From Oscillospiraceae bacterium (GTDB taxonomy: Bacteria; Bacillota; Clostridia; Oscillospirales; Acutalibacteraceae), in contig JAISRF010000185.1 of NCBI GenBank assembly GCA_031273775.1, positions 1-14,750 on the forward strand: a stretch of DNA of 14,750 nt, given 5' to 3'. Positions 1 to 6,847 of the stretch are shown piece after piece. Position 1 is the stretch's first letter. Each line of letters begins with the position of its first letter. The position numbers were made by a program, and so were the translations under genes. Below the pieces are notes generated by a model. The model worked only from the letters and a program-made list of their open reading frames with translations. It was not told the DNA's origin and ran no database searches.

Positions 1-47
1 GGGGCAGGGTATTTGACCCGAAGAAAATAAAACAGAGGGACATTGAT

Positions 48-911
48 TTATCCGCCCGGCGTCCCGGTACGTATGTAATGAAATAAATACTGCTGGGCAA
101 TTCCGGCGTATGGCGCGGCAATATCAGGCAACGCGCCATCGTACAGGTCAAAAAGCACACGCTTTATCCAGACATCCACGGGGAACGCCTCTACTCTGCC
201 CAACCCGAAAAGGAGTACGCAGTCCGCCACCTTCGGCCCCACGCCCCGGATTTTCATCAGTTCCAGCCGGGCGGTCTCAAGGGGAAGTCGCTTTACGGCA
301 GAAAAGTCAATTTCGCCGGAAGCGACTTTTTGCGCGGCATCGCAGAGATATGCGGCGCGGAAACCGGCGCGGATTGGAGCAAGGTCGCCCGGGCTGAGAC
401 ACGCCATGGCTTCCGGGGACGGAAAAGAAAAATCGTTGCCCAAATCCTCTCCAAGCAGACCGCACAACCGCTCAATAATGCCTTTAATCCGTGGTATATT
501 GTTGTTTTGCGAAATGATGAAGGAACACAGTGTTTCAAACGGCTCCTGTCGCAGCACTCTGATTCCGCCCGCGTATTCGGATGCGGCCTTCAAAACCGGG
601 TCGGCCTCAAAGCGGCGGCGTATGGCGGAATAATCCCGGTCAAGATCGAAATATGCCCGCCAGATTTCTTCGAATTCTTCTTCGGTCGTGTTATGTAAAA
701 TGAGCGCTCCCGGCGCTTTTTGGACTTTCACAATCCGCCCGTGCGCCACACCCTGCCAGAGGTTAAGGTCTGTCTGACGCCAGCGGAACGCCTGCCCGCA
801 GTCTAAGGTATCACGCAAGTCAAGGCAATCCACGGGGGAGACGATGAGGTTGCCGTTTGATTGGGTAACGGTAAATGTTTGGGTCGGTTGCGTTTTGATG
901 TCGGTCATCAT
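48..911 (-). CDS. ogg: OGG1-type 8-oxoguanine DNA glycosylase/AP lyase
   Basis: Base-excision repair enzyme expected to remove 8-oxoguanine from DNA and nick the abasic site. The protein is 287 residues from this start. An OGG N-terminal domain carries DCGQAFRW (about residues 37-44). The helix-hairpin-helix domain has the OGG1-like SFIISQNNN stretch (about 130-138), then GVGPKVADC with the catalytic lysine (about K227) and FPVDVW with the catalytic aspartate (about D246). The asparagine run and the PVDV motif match the OGG1 family rather than AlkA or EndoIII, and no Fe-S cysteine cluster is seen at the C-terminus. A GTG at 938 is possible, but AGAGG at 917-921 sits 5 bases before the ATG at 911 (8 before the ATG at 908), so 911 or 908 is preferred. 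It has its own promoter and a large palindrome in its leader. The family call is firm; the substrate is inferred from the family. Confidence 0.93.
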   Translation of the reverse strand: MMTDIKTQPTQTFTVTQSNGNLIVSPVDCLDLRDTLDCGQAFRWRQTDLNLWQGVAHGRIVKVQKAPGALILHNTTEEEFEEIWRAYFDLDRDYSAIRRRFEADPVLKAASEYAGGIRVLRQEPFETLCSFIISQNNNIPRIKGIIERLCGLLGEDLGNDFSFPSPEAMACLSPGDLAPIRAGFRAAYLCDAAQKVASGEIDFSAVKRLPLETARLELMKIRGVGPKVADCVLLFGLGRVEAFPVDVWIKRVLFDLYDGALPDIAAPYAGIAQQYLFHYIRTGTPGG

Positions 912-926
912 ATCTTCCTCTACTTT

Positions 927-968
927 ACCTGGACTCACAGCCGGCTCATGCCGACTGTGAGTCCAGGT
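927..968 (-). repeat. 42-base palindrome at the 5' end of the ogg transcript
   Basis: Two 14-base arms (927-940 and 955-968) are perfectly complementary. After one C/A mismatch, a further 4 bp (942-945 with 950-953) close on a TCAT loop. It lies between the promoter and the ogg Shine-Dalgarno site, beginning about where transcription should start. No T-run follows on the minus strand, so it is not a typical intrinsic terminator. It could be a repressor operator, an mRNA-stabilising 5' hairpin, or a small repetitive element. Confidence 0.75.
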
Positions 969-971
969 TCT

Positions 972-1000
972 TATATAAAGTCAAACAACACAAAAGTCAA
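972..1000 (-). promoter_or_regulatory. Sigma-A type promoter of the ogg gene
   Basis: On the minus strand, TTGACT (995-1000) is followed after exactly 17 bases by TATATA (972-977). This is close to the housekeeping consensus. Transcription would start near 965, about 55 bases before the ogg start codon and at the edge of the palindrome at 927-968. It is a sequence match only. Confidence 0.7.
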
Positions 1001-1022
1001 AAAGGCCTATCATTTTTGCGGT

Positions 1023-2798
1023 CTACCGCGTTGAAAACAGTTCCCTGATTCTGTGCCCTAATCCCGCTCTTTTTAATCCTTCCGTAATCCTCCCGCGGTT
1101 TTCCGGTTTGTACGCTTGTAAAAGCGCGCGCTGCAAATCTTTCTCCCACATCTGGCGCGCCACGTAAACCGGTTTACCATCCAGAGGGTTCAGTCCTGTG
1201 TAATACATGCAGGTGGAAAGGGTACCGGGGGTGGGGTAAAAATCCTGCACCTGCTCCGGGCGGATTCGCTCTTTTTTCAGAAACAGCGCCAGCTCCAGCG
1301 CGTCCTCCGGGCGGCTCCCCGGATGAGAGGACATCAGGTATGGCACCAAATACTGCTCCTTGCCGGCCTCTTTGGTCAGGAGGCGGAACTTTTCCGCAAA
1401 CTTTTTATACACCTCCGGGCGGGGCTTTCCCATCAACGCTAGAACGTGAGCGGCGCAATGCTCCGGCGCGACCTTCAACTGACCGCTGGTGTGGTGAGCG
1501 ACCAATTCCCTGAAAAACGCGCCATCCTTGTCCGCCATCAAATAATCAAACCGCAGGCCGGAGCGGATGAACACCTTTTTTACACCCTGAAGGGCGCGGA
1601 GCTTGCGAAGAAGCGCTGAATAGTCGGTGTGCGAGACCTTGAGACGCGGGCAAAGCGGCACAAGGCACTCTTTACCGCGGCACATGCCCCGTTCTTTTTG
1701 ATCTTCGCAGGATCGTTCCCTGAAATTGGCCGTAGGACCGCCCACATCGTGAATATAGCCCTTGAAATCGGGGTCACGGACGAACTTTTCTGCTTCTGCC
1801 AGAACGGATTGGTGACTTCTGGAAGTAACCGTCCGGCCTTGATGAAAGGCAATGCTGCAAAAGCGGCAGGCTCCGAAACAACCCCGGTTATGAATAACGG
1901 AAAATTTGACCTCGGCCAGCGCGGGCACACCTCCCGCGACTTGGTAGACCGGGTGATAGCCACGCGTGAACGGGAGTTCGGCAAGCTTGTCCAGTTCGTT
2001 TCGCTCCAGCGGCTTTTGCGGAGGGTTTTGCACCAGAAACCGGTTTCCGTACGGTTGAACCAGCGTTTTGCCGGTTACAAAATCCTGCTCGGCATATTCT
2101 GTCTTGCAGGCAGAGGCAAACCGATCCCGGCGATGGCAAACGTTTTCATGGGACGGCAGTGCAACATGGATTCCCCGCGGCGGTGTATCCGCCAAATACA
2201 CCGTGCCGCGGACGTTGGTGATTTCCGGAGCCGGCACACCGGATTCCAGCGCACGGGCGATTTCCACCGTGGCGCGCTCACCCATGCCGTAGACCAACAA
2301 ATCCGCGCCGCAGGACACCAGTTCGGAGGGGAACACACAATCGTCCCAGTAGTCGTAGTGGGAAAATCGGCGCATGGAGGCCTCCAGCCCACCCAAAATG
2401 ACAGGCGATCCGGGAAAAGCTTCTTTAATCAGACGGGAATACACGCGCAACGCGCGGTCGGGACGAAGCCCGGCTTTGCCGCCGGGGCTGTACGCGTCTT
2501 CACGTCGCTTACGCTTGGCGGCGGTGTAATGGGCGACCATGCTGTCTATGTTGCCGGAGGTGACCATAAAGCCGAGCTTTGGCCTGCCGAACACGGAAAC
2601 AGACCCGGCCAATTTGATGTCCGGCTGGGCAATGATGCCCACGCGAAAGCCCTCCGATTCCAGCACACGGGAAATGACCGCCGCCCCGAAGGACGGATGA
2701 TCAACATACGCGTCGCCGGTCACCACGGCAAAATCAACGCCCTCCCAGTTCCGGGCGGCGCAGTCGTTGAGGTTGATGGGAAGGAAGCGTTCGTTCAT
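1023..2798 (-). CDS. ygiQ: YgiQ-family radical SAM protein (UPF0313)
   Basis: Predicted cytoplasmic radical S-adenosylmethionine enzyme of 591 residues. The N-terminal part (GDAYVDHPSFG, about residues 28-38) is the cobalamin-binding-like domain typical of YgiQ. The radical SAM core has the cluster motif CFGACRFC with cysteines near 307, 311 and 314, followed by a family-typical cysteine-rich stretch (CRGKECLVPLC). The C-terminal motif DFYPTPGTLSTCMYYTG is also characteristic. The frame stays open to a GTG at 2870, but that start would overlap the end of ftsK. The ATG at 2798 begins MNERFLPIN, the usual YgiQ N-terminus. It starts 44 bases after the ftsK stop, so the two are probably co-transcribed. 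The family is clear; its reaction is not established. Confidence 0.93.
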   Translation of the reverse strand: MNERFLPINLNDCAARNWEGVDFAVVTGDAYVDHPSFGAAVISRVLESEGFRVGIIAQPDIKLAGSVSVFGRPKLGFMVTSGNIDSMVAHYTAAKRKRREDAYSPGGKAGLRPDRALRVYSRLIKEAFPGSPVILGGLEASMRRFSHYDYWDDCVFPSELVSCGADLLVYGMGERATVEIARALESGVPAPEITNVRGTVYLADTPPRGIHVALPSHENVCHRRDRFASACKTEYAEQDFVTGKTLVQPYGNRFLVQNPPQKPLERNELDKLAELPFTRGYHPVYQVAGGVPALAEVKFSVIHNRGCFGACRFCSIAFHQGRTVTSRSHQSVLAEAEKFVRDPDFKGYIHDVGGPTANFRERSCEDQKERGMCRGKECLVPLCPRLKVSHTDYSALLRKLRALQGVKKVFIRSGLRFDYLMADKDGAFFRELVAHHTSGQLKVAPEHCAAHVLALMGKPRPEVYKKFAEKFRLLTKEAGKEQYLVPYLMSSHPGSRPEDALELALFLKKERIRPEQVQDFYPTPGTLSTCMYYTGLNPLDGKPVYVARQMWEKDLQRALLQAYKPENRGRITEGLKRAGLGHRIRELFSTR

Positions 2799-2842
2799 AT
2801 ATTTCACCGGAAGCTTTATATTAAAATTGAGAATACAGGTTC

Positions 2843-5245
2843 TTATTCCTGGTTTTTCATCTCCAGCCACTGTGCCATGGTAATCAGCACTTTGCGGGGC
2901 TTTGACCCCTCGAAGGGACCCACAATCCCGCGCTCCGCCATCTGGTCAACCACGCGCGCGGCGCGGGCGTAGCCCAATTTCAGCCGCCGTTGTAACAGTG
3001 AGGTGGAGGCAAGCCCCGCCTCAATTACGCACTCAATTGCCTGGGGAAGCATTTCATCCGCATCGCCGCCGGAATCCATAGCGGGCAGGCTGCTCTTGGA
3101 ACCTTTGACCATGCTGGCATTCCGTTCAATCTCATCAATAATCCCTTCGTCATAATCGGAGGCGGTTTTGCTTTTGATATAGCTCACCACCCGCTCCACC
3201 TCCATCTCAGACACGAAACAGCCCTGTACGCGCACCGGCTTAATCATACCGATTGGATTGTACAGCATATCCCCGCGCCCGAGCAGCTTTTCCGCGCCGC
3301 CCATGTCCAAAATAACGCGGGAATCAATCTGATTCGCCACCGCCAGCGCAATCCGGCTGGGGATATTCGCCTTGATCACGCCGGTGATAACATCCACACT
3401 GGGGCGCTGGGTTGCAATGACCAGATGCATCCCCGCCGCGCGAGCTTTCTGCGCCAGACGGCAGATGGATTCTTCCACTTCGTTTGGGGCAGTCATCATC
3501 AAATCAGCCAGTTCGTCAATCACAATTACAATCCGCGCCATTTTTTGCAGATCACGGCTTTTTTCGGCGTATGCGTTATAGCTCTGCAAATCACGCACAC
3601 CAAATTCGGCGAAAACGCGGTAGCGCTTTTCCATCTCACTGACCGCCCAACCCAGCGTTCCGGCAGCCTTGCGCGGTTCCGTAACCACCGGCACGTGCAG
3701 GTGCGGAATACCGTTATAAACGCCCAGCTCCACCACTTTCGGATCAATCATGACCAGCTTGACCTCGTCGGGTGAAGCCTTATACAAAATGCTGATAATG
3801 ATGGTGTTGATGCAAACGCTCTTGCCGGTACCGGTCGCGCCGGCGATGAGCATATGCGGCATTTTCGCGATGTCTCCGAATACCATACTTCCCGCTATGT
3901 CCAGCCCGACGGCGAAGGTGAGCGGTGATTTAGCCGATTCGAACTGCCCGCCGGTGAGCAAATCCCGGATTTTCACGATTGAAATGTGCTTGTTGGGCAC
4001 CTCAATTCCCACCGCCGCTTTATTGGGGATGGGAGCCTCGATCCGGACGCCCGCCGTGGCCAAATTCAGGGCAATATCGTCCGCCAGATTGGTGATTTTG
4101 CTGATTTTCACACCGGCGGCAGGCTGCAATTCATACCTTGTAACAGTGGGGCCGCGAGAGATGTCCGTAACCCGCGTTTCCACCCCGAAACTGCGCAACG
4201 CGTCCACCAAACGGGCGGCGGTGGTTTTCAGCTCGTCTGCCTGCACGGTCACGTTTTCCGCCGCGCGCTGTTCAAGTAAATCAGCTTTGGGAAACTGATA
4301 TTCCTCACAAAAGGCTTCTTCCTCATCCGTGGGCGGATCCGGTTCCCGCGGTGGCGGCTGGGGTCTGCCGGGGGAGCGAACGCGGGTGGTTTTTTGAATC
4401 GGCGCTTTTTGTGTTTCATCCTCAAGCTCCGCTTCGTCCGCCGCGCGGCTCACCAAATCATCAATTTTCATGGGTGGAGCGGCGACGCCGTCGTCCTTGC
4501 CGTGATATGTATTGACCAATTTCCGGCGCTTTTCCTCGGTGGTCAGTTCCCCGTCAACCTCCGCGTGTTTTTCGCCATCGATGTTCACATCCACATCAAA
4601 GCGCGGACGTCCGAATTCATCCACACCGTCTTCATCGTCCTCTTCGTCAACGCGCCACAGACCACGCAGATGATACTCGCCGTTTTTGAGTTTTTTGGCC
4701 GGCTTGCCGATAATACCGAAAAGGGTGAGCAGCGTGGTGCCGGTGGAAAGCATGAAGAATAGAAACAGCAGCACCAAAACGGTCACTTTTGCCATGGCGC
4801 TTCCAAAAGCCGCTCGGAGCGGATAAGCCAATAAGGCGCCGAAAAAACCGCTGCCAAGCCCTTTTTCTTTGCCCACCTCGTACGCTTCTGATATATATTT
4901 AAAAAATCCGCCTTCCAATGACGCGCCGGAAAACACACTGATAGCCGCGGCAATCATAAACAGCAACAGTCCGGTTTGAATCGCTTTGAACATCGGACGT
5001 TTGCCCGGCTTGTCCCACTCAATCAACAATGCGATATAACCTAGCGCAAAGGGCAGCAAATAAGCCGAAAATCCTAAAATTCCGACCCAAAAGCCATGTA
5101 GGGCCAACCAGACGTTTTGTCCCTTGACCAATGCCAGAAACAGCAAAAGCACCGCCGCGGCAAAGAGGAGTACCGAAAGCCCCCTGTTTTTTTGCGGCGG
5201 CGGCACAGATGCGGTTTTAGATTTAGCGGTTTTCCTTGCGGGCAA
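2843..5245 (-). CDS. ftsK: DNA translocase FtsK/SpoIIIE
   Basis: Membrane-anchored hexameric ATPase that pumps chromosomal DNA across the division or sporulation septum; 800 residues, normal for Firmicutes. Four hydrophobic segments lie at about residues 23-41, 51-75, 90-107 and 153-178. An acidic, proline-rich linker runs to about 310, followed by the alpha/beta motor. Walker A is GATGTGKS (about 469-476) and Walker B is IVIVIDELADL (about 572-582). A C-terminal gamma winged helix (about 735-795) is the DNA-orienting domain. The start is a TTG at 5243-5245 with GAGGAGG (5254-5260) 8 bases upstream. The open frame extends to 5350, but that part would translate the tandem heptamer repeat and has no ribosome site. 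YlzJ and TepA genes upstream match the Bacillus spoIIIE neighbourhood. Sequence alone does not separate FtsK from SpoIIIE. Confidence 0.95.
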   Translation of the reverse strand: MPARKTAKSKTASVPPPQKNRGLSVLLFAAAVLLLFLALVKGQNVWLALHGFWVGILGFSAYLLPFALGYIALLIEWDKPGKRPMFKAIQTGLLLFMIAAAISVFSGASLEGGFFKYISEAYEVGKEKGLGSGFFGALLAYPLRAAFGSAMAKVTVLVLLFLFFMLSTGTTLLTLFGIIGKPAKKLKNGEYHLRGLWRVDEEDDEDGVDEFGRPRFDVDVNIDGEKHAEVDGELTTEEKRRKLVNTYHGKDDGVAAPPMKIDDLVSRAADEAELEDETQKAPIQKTTRVRSPGRPQPPPREPDPPTDEEEAFCEEYQFPKADLLEQRAAENVTVQADELKTTAARLVDALRSFGVETRVTDISRGPTVTRYELQPAAGVKISKITNLADDIALNLATAGVRIEAPIPNKAAVGIEVPNKHISIVKIRDLLTGGQFESAKSPLTFAVGLDIAGSMVFGDIAKMPHMLIAGATGTGKSVCINTIIISILYKASPDEVKLVMIDPKVVELGVYNGIPHLHVPVVTEPRKAAGTLGWAVSEMEKRYRVFAEFGVRDLQSYNAYAEKSRDLQKMARIVIVIDELADLMMTAPNEVEESICRLAQKARAAGMHLVIATQRPSVDVITGVIKANIPSRIALAVANQIDSRVILDMGGAEKLLGRGDMLYNPIGMIKPVRVQGCFVSEMEVERVVSYIKSKTASDYDEGIIDEIERNASMVKGSKSSLPAMDSGGDADEMLPQAIECVIEAGLASTSLLQRRLKLGYARAARVVDQMAERGIVGPFEGSKPRKVLITMAQWLEMKNQE

Positions 5246-5253
5246 AATATGTA

Positions 5254-5260
5254 CCTCCTC
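5254..5260 (-). promoter_or_regulatory. Ribosome binding site deciding the TTG start of ftsK
   Basis: GAGGAGG on the minus strand lies 8 bases before the TTG at 5243-5245. It is the only strong Shine-Dalgarno site near the 5' end of this frame. It lies only 4 bases from the heptamer repeat at 5265-5296. Confidence 0.8.
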
Positions 5261-5264
5261 ATTT

Positions 5265-5296
5265 AGTTGACAGTTGACAGTTGACAGTTGACAGTT
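5265..5296 (+). repeat. Tandem heptamer repeat AGTTGAC, 4.6 copies
   Basis: Four perfect AGTTGAC units (5265-5271, 5272-5278, 5279-5285, 5286-5292) are followed by a partial AGTT. The array lies in the untranslated gap between ylzJ and ftsK, directly upstream of the ftsK ribosome site. The same heptamer recurs at 5347-5361 and 6421-6441, and in degenerate form at 14001-14028. Confidence 0.95.
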
Positions 5297-5327
5297 ATGG
5301 TGTTCGCTTTCGCGGACGGATTTAATT

Positions 5328-5339
5328 TTGCCGCGGCAA
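5328..5339. repeat. Perfect 12-base palindrome between heptamer copies
   Basis: TTGCCGCGGCAA reads the same on both strands. It lies between the heptamer array (5265-5296) and the inverted heptamer pair (5347-5361). Together they may form one small repetitive element. Confidence 0.6.
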
Positions 5340-5346
5340 TCCACGG

Positions 5347-5361
5347 TCAACTGTCAGTTGA
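5347..5361. repeat. Inverted pair of the heptamer repeat
   Basis: TCAACTG and CAGTTGA flank a single T, giving a 7-1-7 palindrome made of the same heptamer as the tandem array 50 bases away, in opposite orientations. It overlaps the last codons and TGA stop of ylzJ. The left arm is also complementary to units of the 5265-5296 array, so the two could pair around the intervening segment. Confidence 0.8.
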
Positions 5362-5550
5362 TATCGATGCTCCCGGCGCGTATTCCGGCTTTAAATAATC
5401 CGCCGGGTTGGTGGAAACCATGCGAGAAATGGTTTTTTGCCCACCCGTTTGGGCAATCTGAAAAAAGCGCCCGCCGCCGGAAATCCACTGCGATCCCGGG
5501 CAATCCCCCGCGGACATAATTATATCATAAGGAATAACACTGTATATCAA
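5347..5550 (-). CDS. ylzJ: YlzJ-like small protein
   Basis: Small protein of 67 residues and unknown function. The N-terminus MIYSVIPYDIIM, the central GGRFFQIAQTG and the C-terminal NPADYLKPEYAPG resemble the Bacillus YlzJ family (MPxEhIF start, D-P-x-D-F/Y-L near the end, then Y-x-P-G). It lies between tepA and ftsK, exactly where ylzJ sits in Bacillus subtilis. The start is a TTG at 5548-5550 with GAGGTG (5556-5561) 5 bases upstream. The stop lies 31 bases downstream of tepA's own stop plus the gene length, so all three genes are closely spaced. Its last residues and TGA stop fall in the inverted heptamer pair, so its C-terminus may have been set by that repeat. There is no signal peptide or membrane segment. 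The match was made by eye and by gene order, not by a search. Confidence 0.8.
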   Translation of the reverse strand: MIYSVIPYDIIMSAGDCPGSQWISGGGRFFQIAQTGGQKTISRMVSTNPADYLKPEYAPGASISTDS

Positions 5551-5581
5551 ATCAACACCTCAAGGGGCACCCCTACGCCCC

Positions 5582-6304
5582 CTAACCTCTACATTCCTCA
5601 ATCATGGCGTTCAGCGCGCCGATAGCTTCCGAAAGACTGCCGAGTTGATCAATCAGTCCGATTTCCACGGCGGTCTCCCCGTCCAGCACCGTTCCCACAT
5701 CCGCGACCAATTCGGACGTATTCATAATCAAGCGGAGGAAGGTTTCGGGAGCAATCGCCGAGTTGGCGGTGACAAACCGGGTGATGCGCTCCTGCATTTT
5801 ATCAAAATAAGAAAGGGTTTGCGGTACGCCCAGCACCAATCCGCTCATGCGCACAGGGTGAATGGTCATGGTAGCGGACGGGGCGATAAATGAGCGCTTT
5901 GCGGAAACGGCCAGCGGTACCCCGATGGAATGACCGCCGCCCAGCACCAGTGAAACAGTAGGCGTTTTCATACCCGCCACCAGCTCAGCTATTGCCAGCC
6001 CGGCCTCTACGTCACCGCCCACCGTGTTCAAAATAATGAGCAGCCCTTCAATATCCGGGGTTTCTTCAATCGCCACCAACTGTGGGATGACGTGTTCATA
6101 TTTGGTGGTTTTGTTCTGGGAGGGCAGAATAAAGTGTCCCTCAACCTGCCCGATTACGGTCAGGCAATGGATGACGTGCTTTCCGGATGTGGTGATGGAA
6201 CCGGTTTCCTTAATCTGTTCGGTTTCCTCCGGCGTTGGCAGCGTTTCGACCGTTTCTTCCTGCCCGGTTTCTTCCCCGCCTTGAATAAACGGTTCCGGCA
6301 ACAT
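5582..6304 (-). CDS. tepA: TepA/YmfB-type ClpP-fold serine protease
   Basis: ClpP/crotonase-fold protein of the TepA (YmfB) family, 240 residues, cytoplasmic. An acidic glutamate-rich N-terminus (about residues 1-35) precedes the ClpP-like core. ILNTVGGDVEAGLAIAE is followed by GGGHSIG with the presumed nucleophile (about S126) and TMTIHPVR with the presumed histidine (about H149). The acidic member of the triad is less clear, because the region SELVADVGTVLDG offers two aspartates. TepA was linked to protein translocation and signal peptide degradation in Bacillus; that role is taken from the literature. GGGGAG (6314-6319) lies 9 bases before the ATG at 6302-6304, so this start is preferred over the ATG at 6325, which has no good ribosome site. 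It is followed by ylzJ after 31 bases. Confidence 0.88.
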   Translation of the reverse strand: MLPEPFIQGGEETGQEETVETLPTPEETEQIKETGSITTSGKHVIHCLTVIGQVEGHFILPSQNKTTKYEHVIPQLVAIEETPDIEGLLIILNTVGGDVEAGLAIAELVAGMKTPTVSLVLGGGHSIGVPLAVSAKRSFIAPSATMTIHPVRMSGLVLGVPQTLSYFDKMQERITRFVTANSAIAPETFLRLIMNTSELVADVGTVLDGETAVEIGLIDQLGSLSEAIGALNAMIEECRG

Positions 6305-6313
6305 TCCCGCCAA

Positions 6314-6319
6314 CTCCCC
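6314..6319 (-). promoter_or_regulatory. Ribosome binding site deciding the tepA start
   Basis: GGGGAG on the minus strand is 9 bases from the ATG at 6302-6304. The two outermost bases fall inside a 6-bp inverted repeat, CCACAC (6318-6323) with GTGTGG (6341-6346), so a leader hairpin could partly hide this site. The inverted repeat is seen; any regulatory effect is inference. Confidence 0.5.
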
Positions 6320-6420
6320 ACACATTGTTAATACATGTTAGTGTGGCGGAAAACAATTGTATTTATGCGGATTAAATTAAAAAGACTGCCGTCCCCGCGC
6401 GCCGCGGATTAACAATACAA

Positions 6421-6441
6421 CAACTGTCAACTGTCAACTGT
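6421..6441 (-). repeat. Tandem heptamer repeat, 3 copies, at the end of ruvX
   Basis: Three perfect CAACTGT units on the plus strand (6421-6427, 6428-6434, 6435-6441) equal ACAGTTG on the minus strand. This is the same heptamer as the array before ftsK. The ruvX stop codon TGA (6434-6436) and its final serine codon lie inside the array. Confidence 0.92.
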
Positions 6442-6847
6442 TCTTCCTGTACCGCAGATAATCTTCCAATATTATGACGGCGGCCACCGAATCCACGACC
6501 GCCCGGCGGTTTTTGCCGCGGGTGTCCGTTACATTAAGCGCGCGGTGGGCGGAAACGGTGGTCAAGCGCTCATCCCAGAGCTTAACCGGTACACCCACGT
6601 GCGCTTGGAGCTTTTTTGCGAACTCTCCGGCATTATGCGCGCTTTCACCTTTTGACCCGTCCATATTAAGAGGCAGACCCACCACAAGCAGTGATGCCTC
6701 GTTTTGCGCGACAAGCCTGGCAATCTCCGAAACAAGGCGGTTGCCCGGTACGGAAAGCACCGTCAGCGGCGAGGCCAGTCGTTCGCCCTCGTCACAGATT
6801 GCCAGCCCGGTGCGCGCAGTGCCCAAATCAACGGATATGATTTTCAA
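6434..6847 (-). CDS. ruvX: YqgF/RuvX Holliday-junction resolvase-like nuclease
   Basis: RNase H-fold protein of 137 residues, the usual length for YqgF/RuvX. The family is implicated in 16S rRNA 5'-end maturation and, in some bacteria, Holliday junction cleavage. Family motifs are present in order: SVDLGTARTG with the first acidic residue (D7), VVGLPLNMDGS, LWDERLTTVSAHRAL, and a C-terminal DSVAAVIILEDYL carrying the last catalytic aspartate. The start is a TTG at 6845-6847. It overlaps the TGA stop (6844-6846) of the upstream membrane-protein gene as TTGA, implying translational coupling. AAGAAGAG upstream is a modest ribosome site. The last codons and the stop lie within the heptamer repeat, so the C-terminal NS residues may be repeat-derived. 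Confidence 0.93.
   Translation of the reverse strand: MKIISVDLGTARTGLAICDEGERLASPLTVLSVPGNRLVSEIARLVAQNEASLLVVGLPLNMDGSKGESAHNAGEFAKKLQAHVGVPVKLWDERLTTVSAHRALNVTDTRGKNRRAVVDSVAAVIILEDYLRYRKNS

Noticed and set aside
2799..2870. GTG start of the ygiQ gene at 2870
   Set aside because: It would overlap the ftsK coding end and add residues not typical of the family; the ATG at 2798 gives the usual N-terminus.
1629..2972. Long plus-strand open frame (447 codons) opposite ygiQ and the end of ftsK
   Set aside because: It lies antisense to a clear radical SAM gene, its product shows no recognisable domain, and such long mirror frames are common opposite GC-rich genes.
5246..5350. Upstream extension of ftsK to a TTG at 5350 that overlaps the ylzJ stop as TTGA
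   Set aside because: It would translate the tandem heptamers into a repetitive CQLSTVN-like peptide and has no ribosome site, whereas the TTG at 5245 has GAGGAGG at ideal spacing.
5265..5361. CRISPR-like array suggested by tandem repeats
   Set aside because: Units are 7 bases long with no spacers and no cas genes nearby.
6355..6385. Possible promoter for tepA with TACAAT at 6356-6361 on the minus strand
   Set aside because: No acceptable -35 box lies 16-18 bases upstream; the region there is a poly-T stretch.
6370..6420. Possible minus-strand terminator after ruvX, with CCGCG/CGCGG and TTTTT
   Set aside because: The stem is only 5 bp and the T-run is separated from it by more than 10 bases.
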